Shown: piece after piece, positions 23,079 to 31,856 of the stretch
How the letters are laid out: each line of letters opens with the position of its first letter
How positions within the stretch are numbered: the stretch's first letter is position 1
Assembly (NCBI GenBank): GCA_023129115.1
Contig: JAGMCR010000004.1
Location: forward strand, 1 to 64,000
Length of the DNA stretch: 64,000 nt
Direction: 5' to 3'
DNA from: Candidatus Iainarchaeum sp.
Lineage (GTDB): Archaea > B1Sed10-29 > WALL01
The notes under the pieces: model-generated
Database searches by the model: none
Told to the model about the DNA's origin: nothing
The model's input: only the letters and a program-made list of their open reading frames with translations
Program-made: the position numbers and the translations under genes

Positions 23079-23584
23079 GGGCTGAACCTCTCAATCTTAT
23101 AATAAGTAATGTCGCCCTCCTTGTCGACGAGGGCGTAAATCATTTTCTTGCGGACGTTCTGCGCCAGCCGCACCTTCCCAGAGAAAGTGTGGAAGTCGCA
23201 CTTGAACTCCTCCGGCACGCAGTGCACCAGCCAAATCGCGTGCGCCTCCCCCGGGCGGACGCCCCTCCCGTACACGCGGTAGTGCGTGCCAAACTTGAAC
23301 CCGGTCTTCACGACGTAGCCCCTGCCACGCAGGTCCCGGTAAACAATATACTTCCTCGGGAACTCCTTGTCGCTGCGGCTGAACGACTTCATCATCCCGT
23401 TGAAGTCCAGCTCCTTCTTCCCGCTCGTGACCACGAAGCTCTTGCGCTTTTCCTTGAGGAACAGCGCCTCCTCCGGGGACAGGAAGACCTTGCCGTCCTT
23501 CTCCTCGCCGAAGCCCCGGCCCGCCAGCTCCTTGGCCTCCTTCTCGTCAGTCACCCAGACGCGCCCCTTGATTATTATTGCCAT
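23075..23584 (-). CDS. endA: tRNA-splicing endonuclease, homotetramer type
   Basis: 169 residues, the length of the single-domain alpha4 EndA. The catalytic triad is clear: Tyr105 in YRVYGRG, His115 in GEAHAIWLVH and Lys146 in VRKKMIYA. The spacing (10 and 31 residues) equals that of the Methanocaldococcus enzyme. It cuts bulge-helix-bulge motifs in pre-tRNA, and suitable substrates (tRNA-Arg, tRNA-Trp) lie in this window. The track's start at 23683 is too early; the real ATG is at 23584, overlapping the HD gene's end by 10 bases. Confidence 0.93.
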   Translation of the reverse strand: MAIIIKGRVWVTDEKEAKELAGRGFGEEKDGKVFLSPEEALFLKEKRKSFVVTSGKKELDFNGMMKSFSRSDKEFPRKYIVYRDLRGRGYVVKTGFKFGTHYRVYGRGVRPGEAHAIWLVHCVPEEFKCDFHTFSGKVRLAQNVRKKMIYALVDKEGDITYYKIERFSP

Positions 23585-24756
23585 GTCCCGCCCCCATAGT
23601 CCTCGAGGAACTTCAGCCCGACTGCCCCGACGGCCTCGCGGTGCTCCCCGGGGCAGAACGCGATGACGTTCATGTAGTCCCACTGTGCCTCCTTCAGCAG
23701 CCGCGTTATCAGGCTCGTCTCGTCAAGCGAGTAGTAGTCGCCGCCCTTCAGCACGCGGATGCCAACGTCCCTGAACCACGGCCGGGGGATGTAAAGCATG
23801 ACCTCGTCCGCGCCAATCCCTGCCTTCTCGGCAATCGACTCCTCGGCCTCGTGCATTTCCTTCTCGCCCATGTCCCCAAGATAAAGCCAGTTCCTGAAGT
23901 CCTTCATCTTCTGCTGCGCCGCGGACTTGTAAATCTTCCTTGCCTGCAGCCGCCCCGCCAGCTCGGCCGCGAGGCCGCCCCCATCGGCCAGCCTGCTCAT
24001 GAGCTGCCAGTCGTCCAGCTGCGTGAGCTCTTCCGCCCTCGTGTTGCCCGCGGCTATCGACGCCTCTGCCGCGCGGACGAGCATCACTTCCGTGCTCTTG
24101 GCCACGGGATGAAAGTAAATGTTGGAGTACATCAGGAAGCGCGCCATCAGCATGGCCTCTGCCGCGCTCACGCCCTTTTCCTCGAGCAGGACGCCGTCGT
24201 CCCTGATTATCAGCTTCCGCAGTATCCTGTCGGCATCGACAGACCCGTACGCCACGCCCGTGTAGTACGAGTCCCTCAGCAAGTAGTCCATCTTGTCCGT
24301 GCCGAGGTAGCCCAGAATCGCTTTGCCGATGGGCTTGTCGTAAATCGACGCGATGCTGTCCGGCGAAACGCCGTTCTCCCCCAGCACTTCCGCGATTTTC
24401 CCCCCAATGATTTTTTCCTTGGTGTGCTCCTCGTGGTTCTTGCCCGTGTGCTTCTCCATCACGCCCTCGAGCGCGTGCGAGAACGCGGAGTGGCCAATGT
24501 CGTGCAGCAGCGCCGCAATGACGAGCTTGCTGCCCTCTGGCTTGGGCAAATGGTTCAGGAAGCACCCGCGGCTCATCAAGTAATAAGTCCCGATTGAGTG
24601 CTCGAACCGCGTGTGGTTCGCGCCGGGGTAAATCATGTTGCTGAAAGACGTCTGCGCCACGCGCCTGAGCCTCTGCATGGTCTCGGTGTCGAGCAGCTCT
24701 CCCGCTATCGAGCTGATGAATACGTCGCCGTGAATGCTGTCCTTTATCCACCTCAC
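23575..24756 (-). CDS. HD-domain phosphohydrolase (SAMHD1/dGTPase-like, COG1078)
   Basis: 393 residues. Metal-binding HD motif in HTRFEHSIGT, LLHDIGHSAFSH and DKMDYLLRD, in the order seen in COG1078 proteins related to SAMHD1 and dNTP triphosphohydrolases. The remainder is helical, with a C-terminal ADEVMLYIPRPWFRD segment also typical of the family. Likely hydrolyses a nucleotide; the natural substrate is not known. It is the first gene of an operon with endA and an acetyltransferase, and is divergent from trpS. Confidence 0.85.
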   Translation of the reverse strand: MRWIKDSIHGDVFISSIAGELLDTETMQRLRRVAQTSFSNMIYPGANHTRFEHSIGTYYLMSRGCFLNHLPKPEGSKLVIAALLHDIGHSAFSHALEGVMEKHTGKNHEEHTKEKIIGGKIAEVLGENGVSPDSIASIYDKPIGKAILGYLGTDKMDYLLRDSYYTGVAYGSVDADRILRKLIIRDDGVLLEEKGVSAAEAMLMARFLMYSNIYFHPVAKSTEVMLVRAAEASIAAGNTRAEELTQLDDWQLMSRLADGGGLAAELAGRLQARKIYKSAAQQKMKDFRNWLYLGDMGEKEMHEAEESIAEKAGIGADEVMLYIPRPWFRDVGIRVLKGGDYYSLDETSLITRLLKEAQWDYMNVIAFCPGEHREAVGAVGLKFLEDYGGGTWQ

Positions 24757-24823
24757 GCGTTAATTGCTGGCCGCCCGGTTTTTAACAGTTACCCTTATAA
24801 GCCCTTTTTGAATTAGCTAGCAC

Positions 24824-25891
24824 ATGCAGCTCAACCCGTGGGGCAGCGAGTCAATCAAGGACTACGACAAGCTAACCCACGAATTTGGGATGCAGAGGAT
24901 GCCAGACCTCGGCATCGACAACCACTACTTCCGCCGCGGCATCATCTTCGGCCACCGCGACTTCGACAAGTTCTGGAAGGACTTCAAGGCAAAAAAGCCC
25001 GTGTCAATCCTGACGGGCATAATGCCCTCGGGGCCAATGCACTTCGGCCACAAAATGGTCGTGGACCAGTGCGTCTTCTACCAAAACCAGGGCATCAAGA
25101 CCAGGGTCCTCGTCGCCGACGTCGAGGCGCGCACGACCCGCGGGACTACCAAAGAAGACGCAGAGCGCTACGCGCTCGAGGAATACCTCCCAAACTGGAT
25201 AGCGCTCGGCCTCGACCCCAAAAAATCAGTCATCTACGCCCAGTCCAACTACGGCGTGCCCTACTACTCCTTCTACTCCCTCCTCTCCGGCAGGACAACG
25301 CTCAACGAGATGCAGGCAGTGTACGGCGAGCTCTCGCCAGGGAAAATCATGTCCGCCATGGTCCAGATGGGCGACATACTCCACCCGCAATTGCCCGACT
25401 ACGATGGGCCAAGCCGCGTGCTCGTCCCGGTCGGCGCGGACCAGGACCCCCACATTCGCCTCGCCCGTGACCTCGCCGAAAAAGAGCACCTCGTGAAGCC
25501 CGCCGCGACGTTCCACCGCTTCGCCACCGGCATCGGGGGCAGCAAAATGAGCTCGTCAAAGCCCAACAGCTACATCTCGCTCAACGACCCCATTGAAGTC
25601 GCCGTGAAGAAGGCACTCAACGCACTCACTGGCGGCTGCAACACCGCCGCCGAGCAAAAAGAGACGGGCGGAAAAATCGAGGAGTGCGTCGTCTACGAGC
25701 TGTACGCCTACCACTTCATGCCGGACGACAAGGAGCTCACCGAAATCTACCGCAAGTGCACGAGCGGCGAAATGCTCTGCGGCGAGTGCAAGAGAATCCT
25801 CCGGGAAAAAGTCGAGAAGTTCATGAAGGCCCACGCCGCCAAGCGCGAGAAGGCAAAGAAGCAAGTCGAGAAAATGGGGGTGTTCAGGTGA
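24824..25891 (+). CDS. trpS: Tryptophanyl-tRNA synthetase
   Basis: 355 residues, class Ic synthetase of archaeal/eukaryal type. The HIGH-equivalent is PSGPMHFGHKM and the signature loop is GSKMSSSKP. A cysteine pair near the C-terminus (LCGECKRILREKVEKF) and the long N-terminal extension fit archaeal TrpRS. It charges the tRNA-Trp encoded at 11.2 kb. The phospholipid synthase gene begins inside its stop codon. Confidence 0.93.
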   Translation: MQLNPWGSESIKDYDKLTHEFGMQRMPDLGIDNHYFRRGIIFGHRDFDKFWKDFKAKKPVSILTGIMPSGPMHFGHKMVVDQCVFYQNQGIKTRVLVADVEARTTRGTTKEDAERYALEEYLPNWIALGLDPKKSVIYAQSNYGVPYYSFYSLLSGRTTLNEMQAVYGELSPGKIMSAMVQMGDILHPQLPDYDGPSRVLVPVGADQDPHIRLARDLAEKEHLVKPAATFHRFATGIGGSKMSSSKPNSYISLNDPIEVAVKKALNALTGGCNTAAEQKETGGKIEECVVYELYAYHFMPDDKELTEIYRKCTSGEMLCGECKRILREKVEKFMKAHAAKREKAKKQVEKMGVFR

Positions 25892-26523
25892 TTGGAAAGC
25901 CCCTCCGCAAGTGGGCAGAAAAAAACGTCACCAACCCCATTGGCGCCCTGCTCGCCAAGACGGGCATCACCCCAAACCAGTTCACCATGCTCTCAATCCC
26001 CGTCGTGCTCGCCGCCGCGTACTTCATCTACATCCGCGACTGGCCGATGGCGCTTGTGCTGGTCGTCGTTTCAATCATCTGGGACAACTTCGACGGCGCA
26101 ATCGCCCGCGCCACGAACCGCGTCACGAAGTTTGGCTCCTACCTCGACTACATGATTGACAAAGTCGTCGAGCTCACGATTTACACCGCGTTCGCGCTCG
26201 CCGGCTACCCCGCCGAGTCCATAATCGCCGCGAGCCTCAACATGCTCAACAGCGTCGCCAAGCCCGCCGTCGCAATCCGCATCCCAATGGGCAACGAGGA
26301 CTGGCCCGCAATCGGCGAGCGCTCCGAGCGAATGCTCCTGCTCATGATTGGAATGGCGGCCGCAATCTTCTACCCACAAATCGCGGGCTACGAAACCATC
26401 TCAGTCGCCATCTGGCTCGTCGCGCTGCTCTGCCTCATCGGCACAGCCCAGAGAATGCTCTTCGCCCGCAAGCTCATCGCTGGCTACGAAAAGACGCACA
26501 AAAAGCAGATGATTAGAACTTAG
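25888..26523 (+). CDS. CDP-alcohol phosphatidyltransferase family membrane enzyme
   Basis: 211 residues from GTG 25888, which overlaps the trpS stop (GTGA). The family signature is intact: DNFDGAIARATNRVTKFG ... LDYMID, that is D-x2-D-G-x2-A-R-x8-G-x3-D-x3-D. Several membrane helices surround it. Such enzymes join an alcohol (inositol phosphate, glycerol phosphate or serine) to CDP-archaeol; the headgroup cannot be told from sequence alone. The track's start at 25684 lies inside trpS and is wrong. Confidence 0.87.
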   Translation: MIGKPLRKWAEKNVTNPIGALLAKTGITPNQFTMLSIPVVLAAAYFIYIRDWPMALVLVVVSIIWDNFDGAIARATNRVTKFGSYLDYMIDKVVELTIYTAFALAGYPAESIIAASLNMLNSVAKPAVAIRIPMGNEDWPAIGERSERMLLLMIGMAAAIFYPQIAGYETISVAIWLVALLCLIGTAQRMLFARKLIAGYEKTHKKQMIRT

Positions 26524-27148
26524 GGAACATCGGCGTCCCCTTCAATCTGCGGTACACCCTGCTCGTGAGCGCGGCCACACTCGCCCTGCCGTGCGCACTC
26601 GTTTTTCCCTTCCTTATGTCCCCAAAAACATCTTTCCCGCACTCTGTCCACGCACTCCCCATCTCCGCCTTGGTGTGCGCGTCGCTCCCCCCAGTCACTG
26701 TGACCCCCAGCTCCTTCGCGACCTTCTTGGCCTTGCTGTTCCCAACAAAGCTCTTGCCGTTAATCGCCTCGATGCCGTCGACGCCAATCTCGCGCCACTT
26801 GTCGCCCATGCCGTGCCGTGTGTAGTCGTACGGGTGCGCGGCAATCGCCAACCCCTTCTGCCTGTGGATTTCCTTCACCGTTTTTTCCGCTGGCATGTAC
26901 GCCTTGATTATCTTCGTGGCCCCCAACCCGAGCAAGTGCCCGTCCTGCGTCGACACCTCAATGCCCGGGATGAAAACCAAGCCCGCCTCCTTCGCGAGCT
27001 TTGCCGCCTCCTTGTTCCCCGCGACAGAGTTGTGGTCCGTGAGCGCGAACCCGGCGAACCCCAATTCCTTTATTCTGCCGATAATGTCCTGCACAGTCAT
27101 CAGCGAATCAGCGGAATGCACGGAGTGCACGTGCAGGTCGAATTTCAT
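26513..27148 (-). CDS. PHP-domain metal-dependent phosphoesterase
   Basis: 211 residues. The PHP metal ligands are evident: DLHVHSVHS, ALTDHNS, IPGIEVST, AAHPYDY and GGSDAHTKAEMG. Related proteins hydrolyse phosphoesters such as nucleoside 3',5'-bisphosphates. The 3' end overlaps the convergent phospholipid gene by 11 bases and the 5' end overlaps the next acetyltransferase gene. Substrate is unknown. Confidence 0.87.
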   Translation of the reverse strand: MKFDLHVHSVHSADSLMTVQDIIGRIKELGFAGFALTDHNSVAGNKEAAKLAKEAGLVFIPGIEVSTQDGHLLGLGATKIIKAYMPAEKTVKEIHRQKGLAIAAHPYDYTRHGMGDKWREIGVDGIEAINGKSFVGNSKAKKVAKELGVTVTGGSDAHTKAEMGSAWTECGKDVFGDIRKGKTSAHGRASVAALTSRVYRRLKGTPMFPKF

Positions 27149-27627
27149 TTCAGCCTCTTGAACATGTAAATCTGGTCGTCGCCTTCTTCGTAAACATCCG
27201 GGATTCTACCGGCAACTTTGAATCCCTGCTTCTTGTAGAACTTCACGGATCCACCTTGTTCTTCCTCGCCGCTCGTGAAGAGACAGAACAACCTGCCGCC
27301 TCGTTTGCGTGCTTCGCCTTCCGCTTTCTCGTAAAGTCTGGTGCCGAGCCCGTCTCCCTGGAACTCTTTTTTGACTGCGATATAACCCAGCCAGTAAACG
27401 TCTTTGACACATTCTTTACAGCTGTGAATACCAACTACTCCAACCACTTTTCCTTTTTCTTCGGCCACCCAGTACTTGAGGCAGTGATAGACAGGGTTCC
27501 GGATTTTTGAGTCAAGACTAACCCTGAAATAGCTCTTCGAAGACTTTTCTTCCCATGGATAAGTATGCTCCCCGAACACTTTCGACGCGGCGTTAATGTC
27601 TTTCTTCTGGAGCGCCCGTATCCTCAT
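27145..27627 (-). CDS. GNAT-family N-acetyltransferase, AT-richer gene
   Basis: 160 residues from ATG 27627 (the track's GTG adds one). The acetyl-CoA motif is AVKKEFQGDGLGTRLYEKAEGEA, followed by FYKKQGFKVAGRIPD. Codon use looks AT-richer than the neighbours, so it may be a recent arrival. Its ATG overlaps the stop of the DUF357 gene (TGATG) and its end overlaps the PHP gene start, forming a tightly packed operon. Substrate unknown. Confidence 0.83.
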   Translation of the reverse strand: MRIRALQKKDINAASKVFGEHTYPWEEKSSKSYFRVSLDSKIRNPVYHCLKYWVAEEKGKVVGVVGIHSCKECVKDVYWLGYIAVKKEFQGDGLGTRLYEKAEGEARKRGGRLFCLFTSGEEEQGGSVKFYKKQGFKVAGRIPDVYEEGDDQIYMFKRLK

Positions 27628-27884
27628 CACAGCGCCCCCAAGTGGTACCCCTCTATCTCGAAGTACCCCGCGAGCACTCCCGCGTCGATGAACCCGTGCG
27701 CGTACGCAATCGCCTCAAGCGCAGTGGCATAGTCCCCCTGCTCGGCGTAGTGCTTCGCGTCCGCAATGTAGTCCCTCGCGAACTGGAGAAAAGTGCCACT
27801 CACCTGGCCCTTCTCGACCTGCCTTAATTTTTCCATCGCTTCCCCGGTAATCCGGAGGCACAGCTCGTACTTTTCCTGGCTCAC
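27627..27884 (-). CDS. DUF357 family small helical protein
   Basis: 85 residues beginning SQEKYELCLRITGEAMEKL. The segment YIADAKHYAEQGDYATALEAIAYAHGFIDAG is characteristic of archaeal DUF357, an alpha-helical family of unknown function. The track extends it far upstream; GTG 27884 is preferred because similarity starts there and TTTTTATTT lies about 26 nt upstream. It heads an operon with an acetyltransferase and the PHP protein. Confidence 0.75.
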   Translation of the reverse strand: MSQEKYELCLRITGEAMEKLRQVEKGQVSGTFLQFARDYIADAKHYAEQGDYATALEAIAYAHGFIDAGVLAGYFEIEGYHLGAL

Positions 27885-27948
27885 GCTAGTGCTTATGGGC
27901 TTGGGAAATAAAAAGAGGTAAGGGCGGGGGGCATTGGCGAGGGACCTG

Positions 27949-27971
27949 GGCGTTGACTTGGGGTCAACGCC
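27949..27971. terminator. Hairpin downstream of the HU gene
   Basis: GGCGTTGAC-TTGGG-GTCAACGCC, a perfect nine-pair stem in the HU-DUF357 gap. It probably ends the HU message. Confidence 0.5.
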
Positions 27972-28014
27972 AATCCACTCGTCCAGTCGCGCCCGCCGCC
28001 GGGTTTGACGCGTC

Positions 28015-28287
28015 TTACTTGACCGCCTTCTTAAAGGCGTCTCCGGCCCTGAAGCGGGGCACCCGTGCAGCCGCAATGCGCATGCGCATTCCGGTCTGGG
28101 GGTTGCGGCCCATGCGTGCAGCACGCCTCGCGCGGTAGAACGTGCCAAAGCCGACGAGGGTAACCCTCTGGCCCTTCTTGACCGCGGAGGTAATCTCGTT
28201 GATCATAGTGTCGATGGCATCGTTCGCAAGCCTCTGCGAAACGTCCAGCTTCTTGGCTAGCCTCAGAGTAAGGTCGTGTTTGTTCAT
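28015..28287 (-). CDS. hup: HU-family DNA-binding protein (bacterial-type histone-like)
   Basis: 90 residues. The bacterial HU pattern is complete: an N-terminal helical dimerisation part (KHDLTLRLAKKLDVSQRLAND), VTLVGFGTFYRARRAARMGRNPQTG for the strand and DNA-binding arm, and PRFRAGDAFKKAV at the C-terminus. HU bends and compacts DNA. Most archaea use histones or Alba instead; HU is sporadic there (for example HTa of Thermoplasma), so transfer from bacteria is likely. GAGGTG precedes the ATG by 5 nt. Confidence 0.92.
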   Translation of the reverse strand: MNKHDLTLRLAKKLDVSQRLANDAIDTMINEITSAVKKGQRVTLVGFGTFYRARRAARMGRNPQTGMRMRIAAARVPRFRAGDAFKKAVK

Positions 28288-28349
28288 TCATACACCTCTT
28301 TGCGGGCGAAAATACAAACCGCCCGCGGGGAATTACAGCTACCTAGTAT

Positions 28350-29084
28350 TTAATCCTTTCGAAAATGGCTCAGGAAAGCCTTTTCCATAACATGCAGTTC
28401 GCCCGGCACTATTAGGATATGAAGCCCAGTGCCGTGGTCCATTTCCGCCAGCTCCGCCGCCCTGCCGAACACAATACCGGTGTCCCCGCCGACCCGGCTC
28501 ATCGCAACAACTTCCCGCCCACCAAAAGAAGAGTCAATCTCCGTGAGGACCCCAATCGCCTCGCTGGGGGTCATCTGCCTCTCGCCCTTGATGTCGAGCA
28601 GCAGCAGCGTGTGCAGGCCGCGCGCCGAATTCTCCTTGACAGCATCGTAAAAGCTCGTGGGCCTGAAGTTCTCTTCCCAGAACGTCACGGTCGCGGTCTT
28701 GCCGAACTTGTAGATTTGCAAGCCAGACTCCGCCACCGCCGAGAAAATACTCGCGTTGTGGACTACCCTAGTCTCAATCCCTTTCTCCCACGCCCGCATC
28801 AAGAGGTCCGCGTGCGTCGTACACACCAGTGGGTCCCCGCCCACAAGCAGCGCAACGTCCTTTTCCTTTGCCTCGTCCATCCACGCGGTGTCCTGCTCCA
28901 GGTCCTCCCGCGCCAGCAGCGGCAATTCCTTCCCCACCAATTCCTCCAGCTTCTCCTTGGATGACCCCTTCAGTACCGAAGTGTACTCCTCGAGGTATAC
29001 CTCGTCACACTTCTTCGCGATTTCCAGGCCCTTGACTGTTATGTCTTTTTCGTCCCACAGCCCGAGCCCAATCAAGTAAAGCAT
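28350..29084 (-). CDS. dphB: Diphthine synthase
   Basis: 244 residues from ATG 29084. A SAM-dependent methyltransferase of the tetrapyrrole-methylase fold that methylates the modified histidine of elongation factor aEF2 during diphthamide synthesis. YLIGLGLWDEKDITVKG opens the protein, and LVGGDPLVCTTHADLL and RVVHNASIFSAVAESGLQIY are hallmark segments. Dph6, the amidating enzyme of the same pathway, is encoded at 47.8 kb. It lies directly after the DUF63 gene. Confidence 0.94.
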   Translation of the reverse strand: MLYLIGLGLWDEKDITVKGLEIAKKCDEVYLEEYTSVLKGSSKEKLEELVGKELPLLAREDLEQDTAWMDEAKEKDVALLVGGDPLVCTTHADLLMRAWEKGIETRVVHNASIFSAVAESGLQIYKFGKTATVTFWEENFRPTSFYDAVKENSARGLHTLLLLDIKGERQMTPSEAIGVLTEIDSSFGGREVVAMSRVGGDTGIVFGRAAELAEMDHGTGLHILIVPGELHVMEKAFLSHFRKD

Positions 29085-29085
29085 C

Positions 29086-29850
29086 TCAAACACCTATGAA
29101 TACCCTCGCGAGGTCCCGCAGCCCCGGCGCGAGGCCAAGCGCCACAATAGCAATCTTGAGCAGCCAGTTCCAGTCGCCCTTGTCCTTGTCAATCACGTGC
29201 AGCGCGCCCAGCACGAGCGTGACTTTCACGAGCGGGAACAAAAACGGCGTGGGCTGCATCACAAGCGCCGACACCACGTGCTGCTCCCTGTAGCCCAAAA
29301 ACGCAATCGGAATCGCGGACGCCACCGAGTCAAGCACCTGGCCGAGCGCGACAACCCTGTTCTCCCTCGAGGCCAGCGTCTTCCTGAACACCATGCACAG
29401 CAGCACCACCACCAGCACCGCCACCCCAACAATCAAGAGCAGCCACTGCAAGTTGAACGCGACGGAGTAAGCCACCGCGACCACGAGCCCCACCGCCGCG
29501 GCAGCAAGCACCCACCCAACTTTCCTTATTTTTTCCAGGTCCCTGCCCGTGGCAATGATTATCCCAATGACCAGGCCCGCCATCATCAAATAAATCCCCG
29601 GCGTGATGAGCAGCCAGTGCTTCACCACCCACGCGTCCTGCAGCGCACGCACCAGCCCGCCGAGCACGAGGTACGGAAGCAGCGCGTAAAACAATTTTTT
29701 GCCTATTTTTATCTTCCACTTCTTCAGCAGCCACTTCACGCCGTACAGCCCAACAATGAAAAGAACAGCATAAGCAATCGTGTTGAATATGTTGTACCCC
29801 TCCCCCGTATAGACCGGCCGAATGAAATACGCCTCAATAAACTCCCACAT
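29086..29850 (-). CDS. DUF63 family membrane protein
   Basis: 254 residues with about seven hydrophobic helices. The N-terminal FIRPVYTGEGYNIFNTIAYA and the ALVRALQD-type and GLRDLARVFIGV segments match archaeal DUF63, whose function is unknown. It sits between the cation exchanger and dphB on the same strand with no spacing, so the three genes are probably cotranscribed. Confidence 0.8.
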   Translation of the reverse strand: MWEFIEAYFIRPVYTGEGYNIFNTIAYAVLFIVGLYGVKWLLKKWKIKIGKKLFYALLPYLVLGGLVRALQDAWVVKHWLLITPGIYLMMAGLVIGIIIATGRDLEKIRKVGWVLAAAAVGLVVAVAYSVAFNLQWLLLIVGVAVLVVVLLCMVFRKTLASRENRVVALGQVLDSVASAIPIAFLGYREQHVVSALVMQPTPFLFPLVKVTLVLGALHVIDKDKGDWNWLLKIAIVALGLAPGLRDLARVFIGV

Positions 29851-30822
29851 TCAGAACAACCCAAACAGCTTCGCTATGAACAGTGCGTAAAGGGCAAGCA
29901 GCCCGTACCCCTCATAGTGCCCAATCTTCCGGTCCATCGCCACGACGACGAACATCGCCAGCGTCGCCAGCAGGAACGGAAGCCCAACATCCAGAATCAC
30001 GCCGTTCGCAGTCAGCGGCACGAAAAGCCCCGGCAGCCCGGTGACCACAAGCGCGTTGAAAATGCACGACCCGGTGACGTTCCCAATCGCGAGCTCGTAC
30101 TTTTTCTTCATCGCCGCCTTAATCGACACCGCGAGCTCCGGCAGCGAAGTCCCGATTGCCACCGCGCTTGCCGCAATCACTGTCGCGGGAATCGCGAACT
30201 CTCCCGCAACCCCGATTATGCCCTCGACGCAGTAGTGCGCGCCAACCAGCACGCCCGCCCCCCCCAGCAGCATCTCCATAACCCCGTGCCGCATCTTCTT
30301 GCCGTCCCGGGTGGCCGTCTTATCGCGGTGCGTGCGCAGCGTGTACTTGAAGTAAACCCCATAGAGCAGTAGCGCGAGCGCGGCCTCGCCGAAGCTGAAC
30401 ACCCCGTCCGCCACCGCGAGCCACAAATAAGCCGTCGACGCGACAATCAGTGGCATGTCGACCTGCACAATGTCCCACCTGATTTTCATCCTCGCGTGCA
30501 CGCCCCCAATCATCCTCGTCGCGAACGCCGCCGCGCCAAGCACCAGCGCAATGTTCGCGATGTTCGAGCCAATCACGTTGCCCAGCACAATCGTTATCGC
30601 CTCGGGCGTGCCGTTCATGATGGCGAATATCGACGTGAACAACTCCGGAATCGACGTCCCTATGCTGGCCACTGTGGCGCCTATGACAAAAGGGGAAACC
30701 CCGAGTGCCATCGCCATCTTTTCCGCGCCCTCTGTGAAGTAGTCCGCGGACTTGACGAGCACTGCCAGGGCAATAATCAGCATGGCAATAGGCACGAGCA
30801 TTACAGTCCTTTTCACTCCCAA
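29851..30822 (-). CDS. Sodium/calcium exchanger family transporter (CaCA)
   Basis: About 323 residues and ten membrane helices with the two inverted alpha-repeats: SIGTSIPELFTSIFA with GNVIGSNIANIAL, and AIGTSLPELAVSIKA with GNVTGSCIFNALV. The acidic residues of both PEL motifs, needed for cation transport, are present. Such proteins exchange Ca2+ for Na+ or H+. The start is uncertain: TTG 30822 in the track, GTG 30816, or ATG 30801, which is about 28 nt from a TTATTAAAGG box. Confidence 0.87.
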   Translation of the reverse strand: MGVKRTVMLVPIAMLIIALAVLVKSADYFTEGAEKMAMALGVSPFVIGATVASIGTSIPELFTSIFAIMNGTPEAITIVLGNVIGSNIANIALVLGAAAFATRMIGGVHARMKIRWDIVQVDMPLIVASTAYLWLAVADGVFSFGEAALALLLYGVYFKYTLRTHRDKTATRDGKKMRHGVMEMLLGGAGVLVGAHYCVEGIIGVAGEFAIPATVIAASAVAIGTSLPELAVSIKAAMKKKYELAIGNVTGSCIFNALVVTGLPGLFVPLTANGVILDVGLPFLLATLAMFVVVAMDRKIGHYEGYGLLALYALFIAKLFGLF

Positions 30823-30854
30823 CCTTTAATAACATTCCCGCCCAAGTCAACGCC

Positions 30855-31856
30855 GTGCTGTTCGTGAAGGCGCCGGCAGAAGTCGCGGAATCCATCCGCA
30901 AGAAGATGCTGGCCGCAGAAATCTTTGACCCCAACCACGCCGTGGAAAAAAGCAAGAGCCACGTCTATTTCCCTGCGGCCAAGCGCGCCCCAGGCTTCGA
31001 CTTCGTCGAGCGCAAGGCCCGCACACGCAAGCGCAAGCCGCGCTCGCTCCGGGAGGCCCTCGAGGGCAAGCTCGCCCCGGCCGACCTTGACGTCCTCGTC
31101 ACGTCGTTCGACACAATCGGCGACATCGCGGTCATCGAGGTCCGCTACGGCCTCGACGAAGCCCTGATTGGCAACGCAATCCTCGAGTCCCACCCCGCAA
31201 TCAAGACCGTCTGCAAAAAAGGCGGCGCCCACACCGGCCCGTTCCGCGTGATGCCGGTCAAGGTAATCGCGGGGGAAAACAAGACGTCCGCAGTCTACCA
31301 GGAGCACGGCGTCCGCATGAGGGTCGATGTGGACAGGGTGTACTTTTCCCCCCGCCTCTCGTCGGAGCGCCTGCGCATCGCAAAGCAGGTGGTCCCGGGC
31401 GAGGAAATCGCGGGCTTTTTCGCGGGCGTGGGCCCGTTCCCCCTCGTCATCGCCAAGAAAAAGAAGTGCAGGATATACGCCGTCGAGCTGAACCCGCACG
31501 CGTTCGAGCTCATGAGGGAAAACATCGCGATGAACAAGCTGCGCGGCGAGATACTCCCAACGCTCGGCGACGTCCGCGAAATCGCGCCCTACATCCCGAA
31601 GTGCGACCGCGTGCTCATGCCCTCGCCCAAGACGGGCGAGTCGTTCCTCGAGCCGTGCATCTCCGCGGCAAAGCCCGGCGGCGTGGTGCACTACTACGAG
31701 TTCGCCCCGGACGAAGACCCCTACTCGGGCGCAATCAAGCGCATCGAGGCGGCAGCCGAGTCACTGGGCCGAAAGGCAAAAATACTGAACAGGCGCGTGG
31801 TGCGCCCGCACTCGGTCCGCGTCTCCCAAGTCGCGATTGACTTCAGCGTCAACTGA
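30855..31856 (+). CDS. Trm5/Taw2-family tRNA methyltransferase
   Basis: 333 residues. The C-terminal class I SAM fold has EIAGFFAGVGPFPLVIAKK as motif I and AVELNPHAFELMRENIAMN as motif II. The middle domain (SFDTIGDIAVIEV) and KTVCKKGGAHTGPFRV are typical of COG2520, which covers tRNA (guanine-37-N1) methyltransferase Trm5 and the wybutosine enzyme Taw2. The active-site motif reads MPSPKTGESFL instead of the usual Asn-Pro-Pro type, so Trm5 is likely but not certain. Starts at GTG with CTTTAATAAC about 26 nt upstream. Confidence 0.82.
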   Translation: MLFVKAPAEVAESIRKKMLAAEIFDPNHAVEKSKSHVYFPAAKRAPGFDFVERKARTRKRKPRSLREALEGKLAPADLDVLVTSFDTIGDIAVIEVRYGLDEALIGNAILESHPAIKTVCKKGGAHTGPFRVMPVKVIAGENKTSAVYQEHGVRMRVDVDRVYFSPRLSSERLRIAKQVVPGEEIAGFFAGVGPFPLVIAKKKKCRIYAVELNPHAFELMRENIAMNKLRGEILPTLGDVREIAPYIPKCDRVLMPSPKTGESFLEPCISAAKPGGVVHYYEFAPDEDPYSGAIKRIEAAAESLGRKAKILNRRVVRPHSVRVSQVAIDFSVN

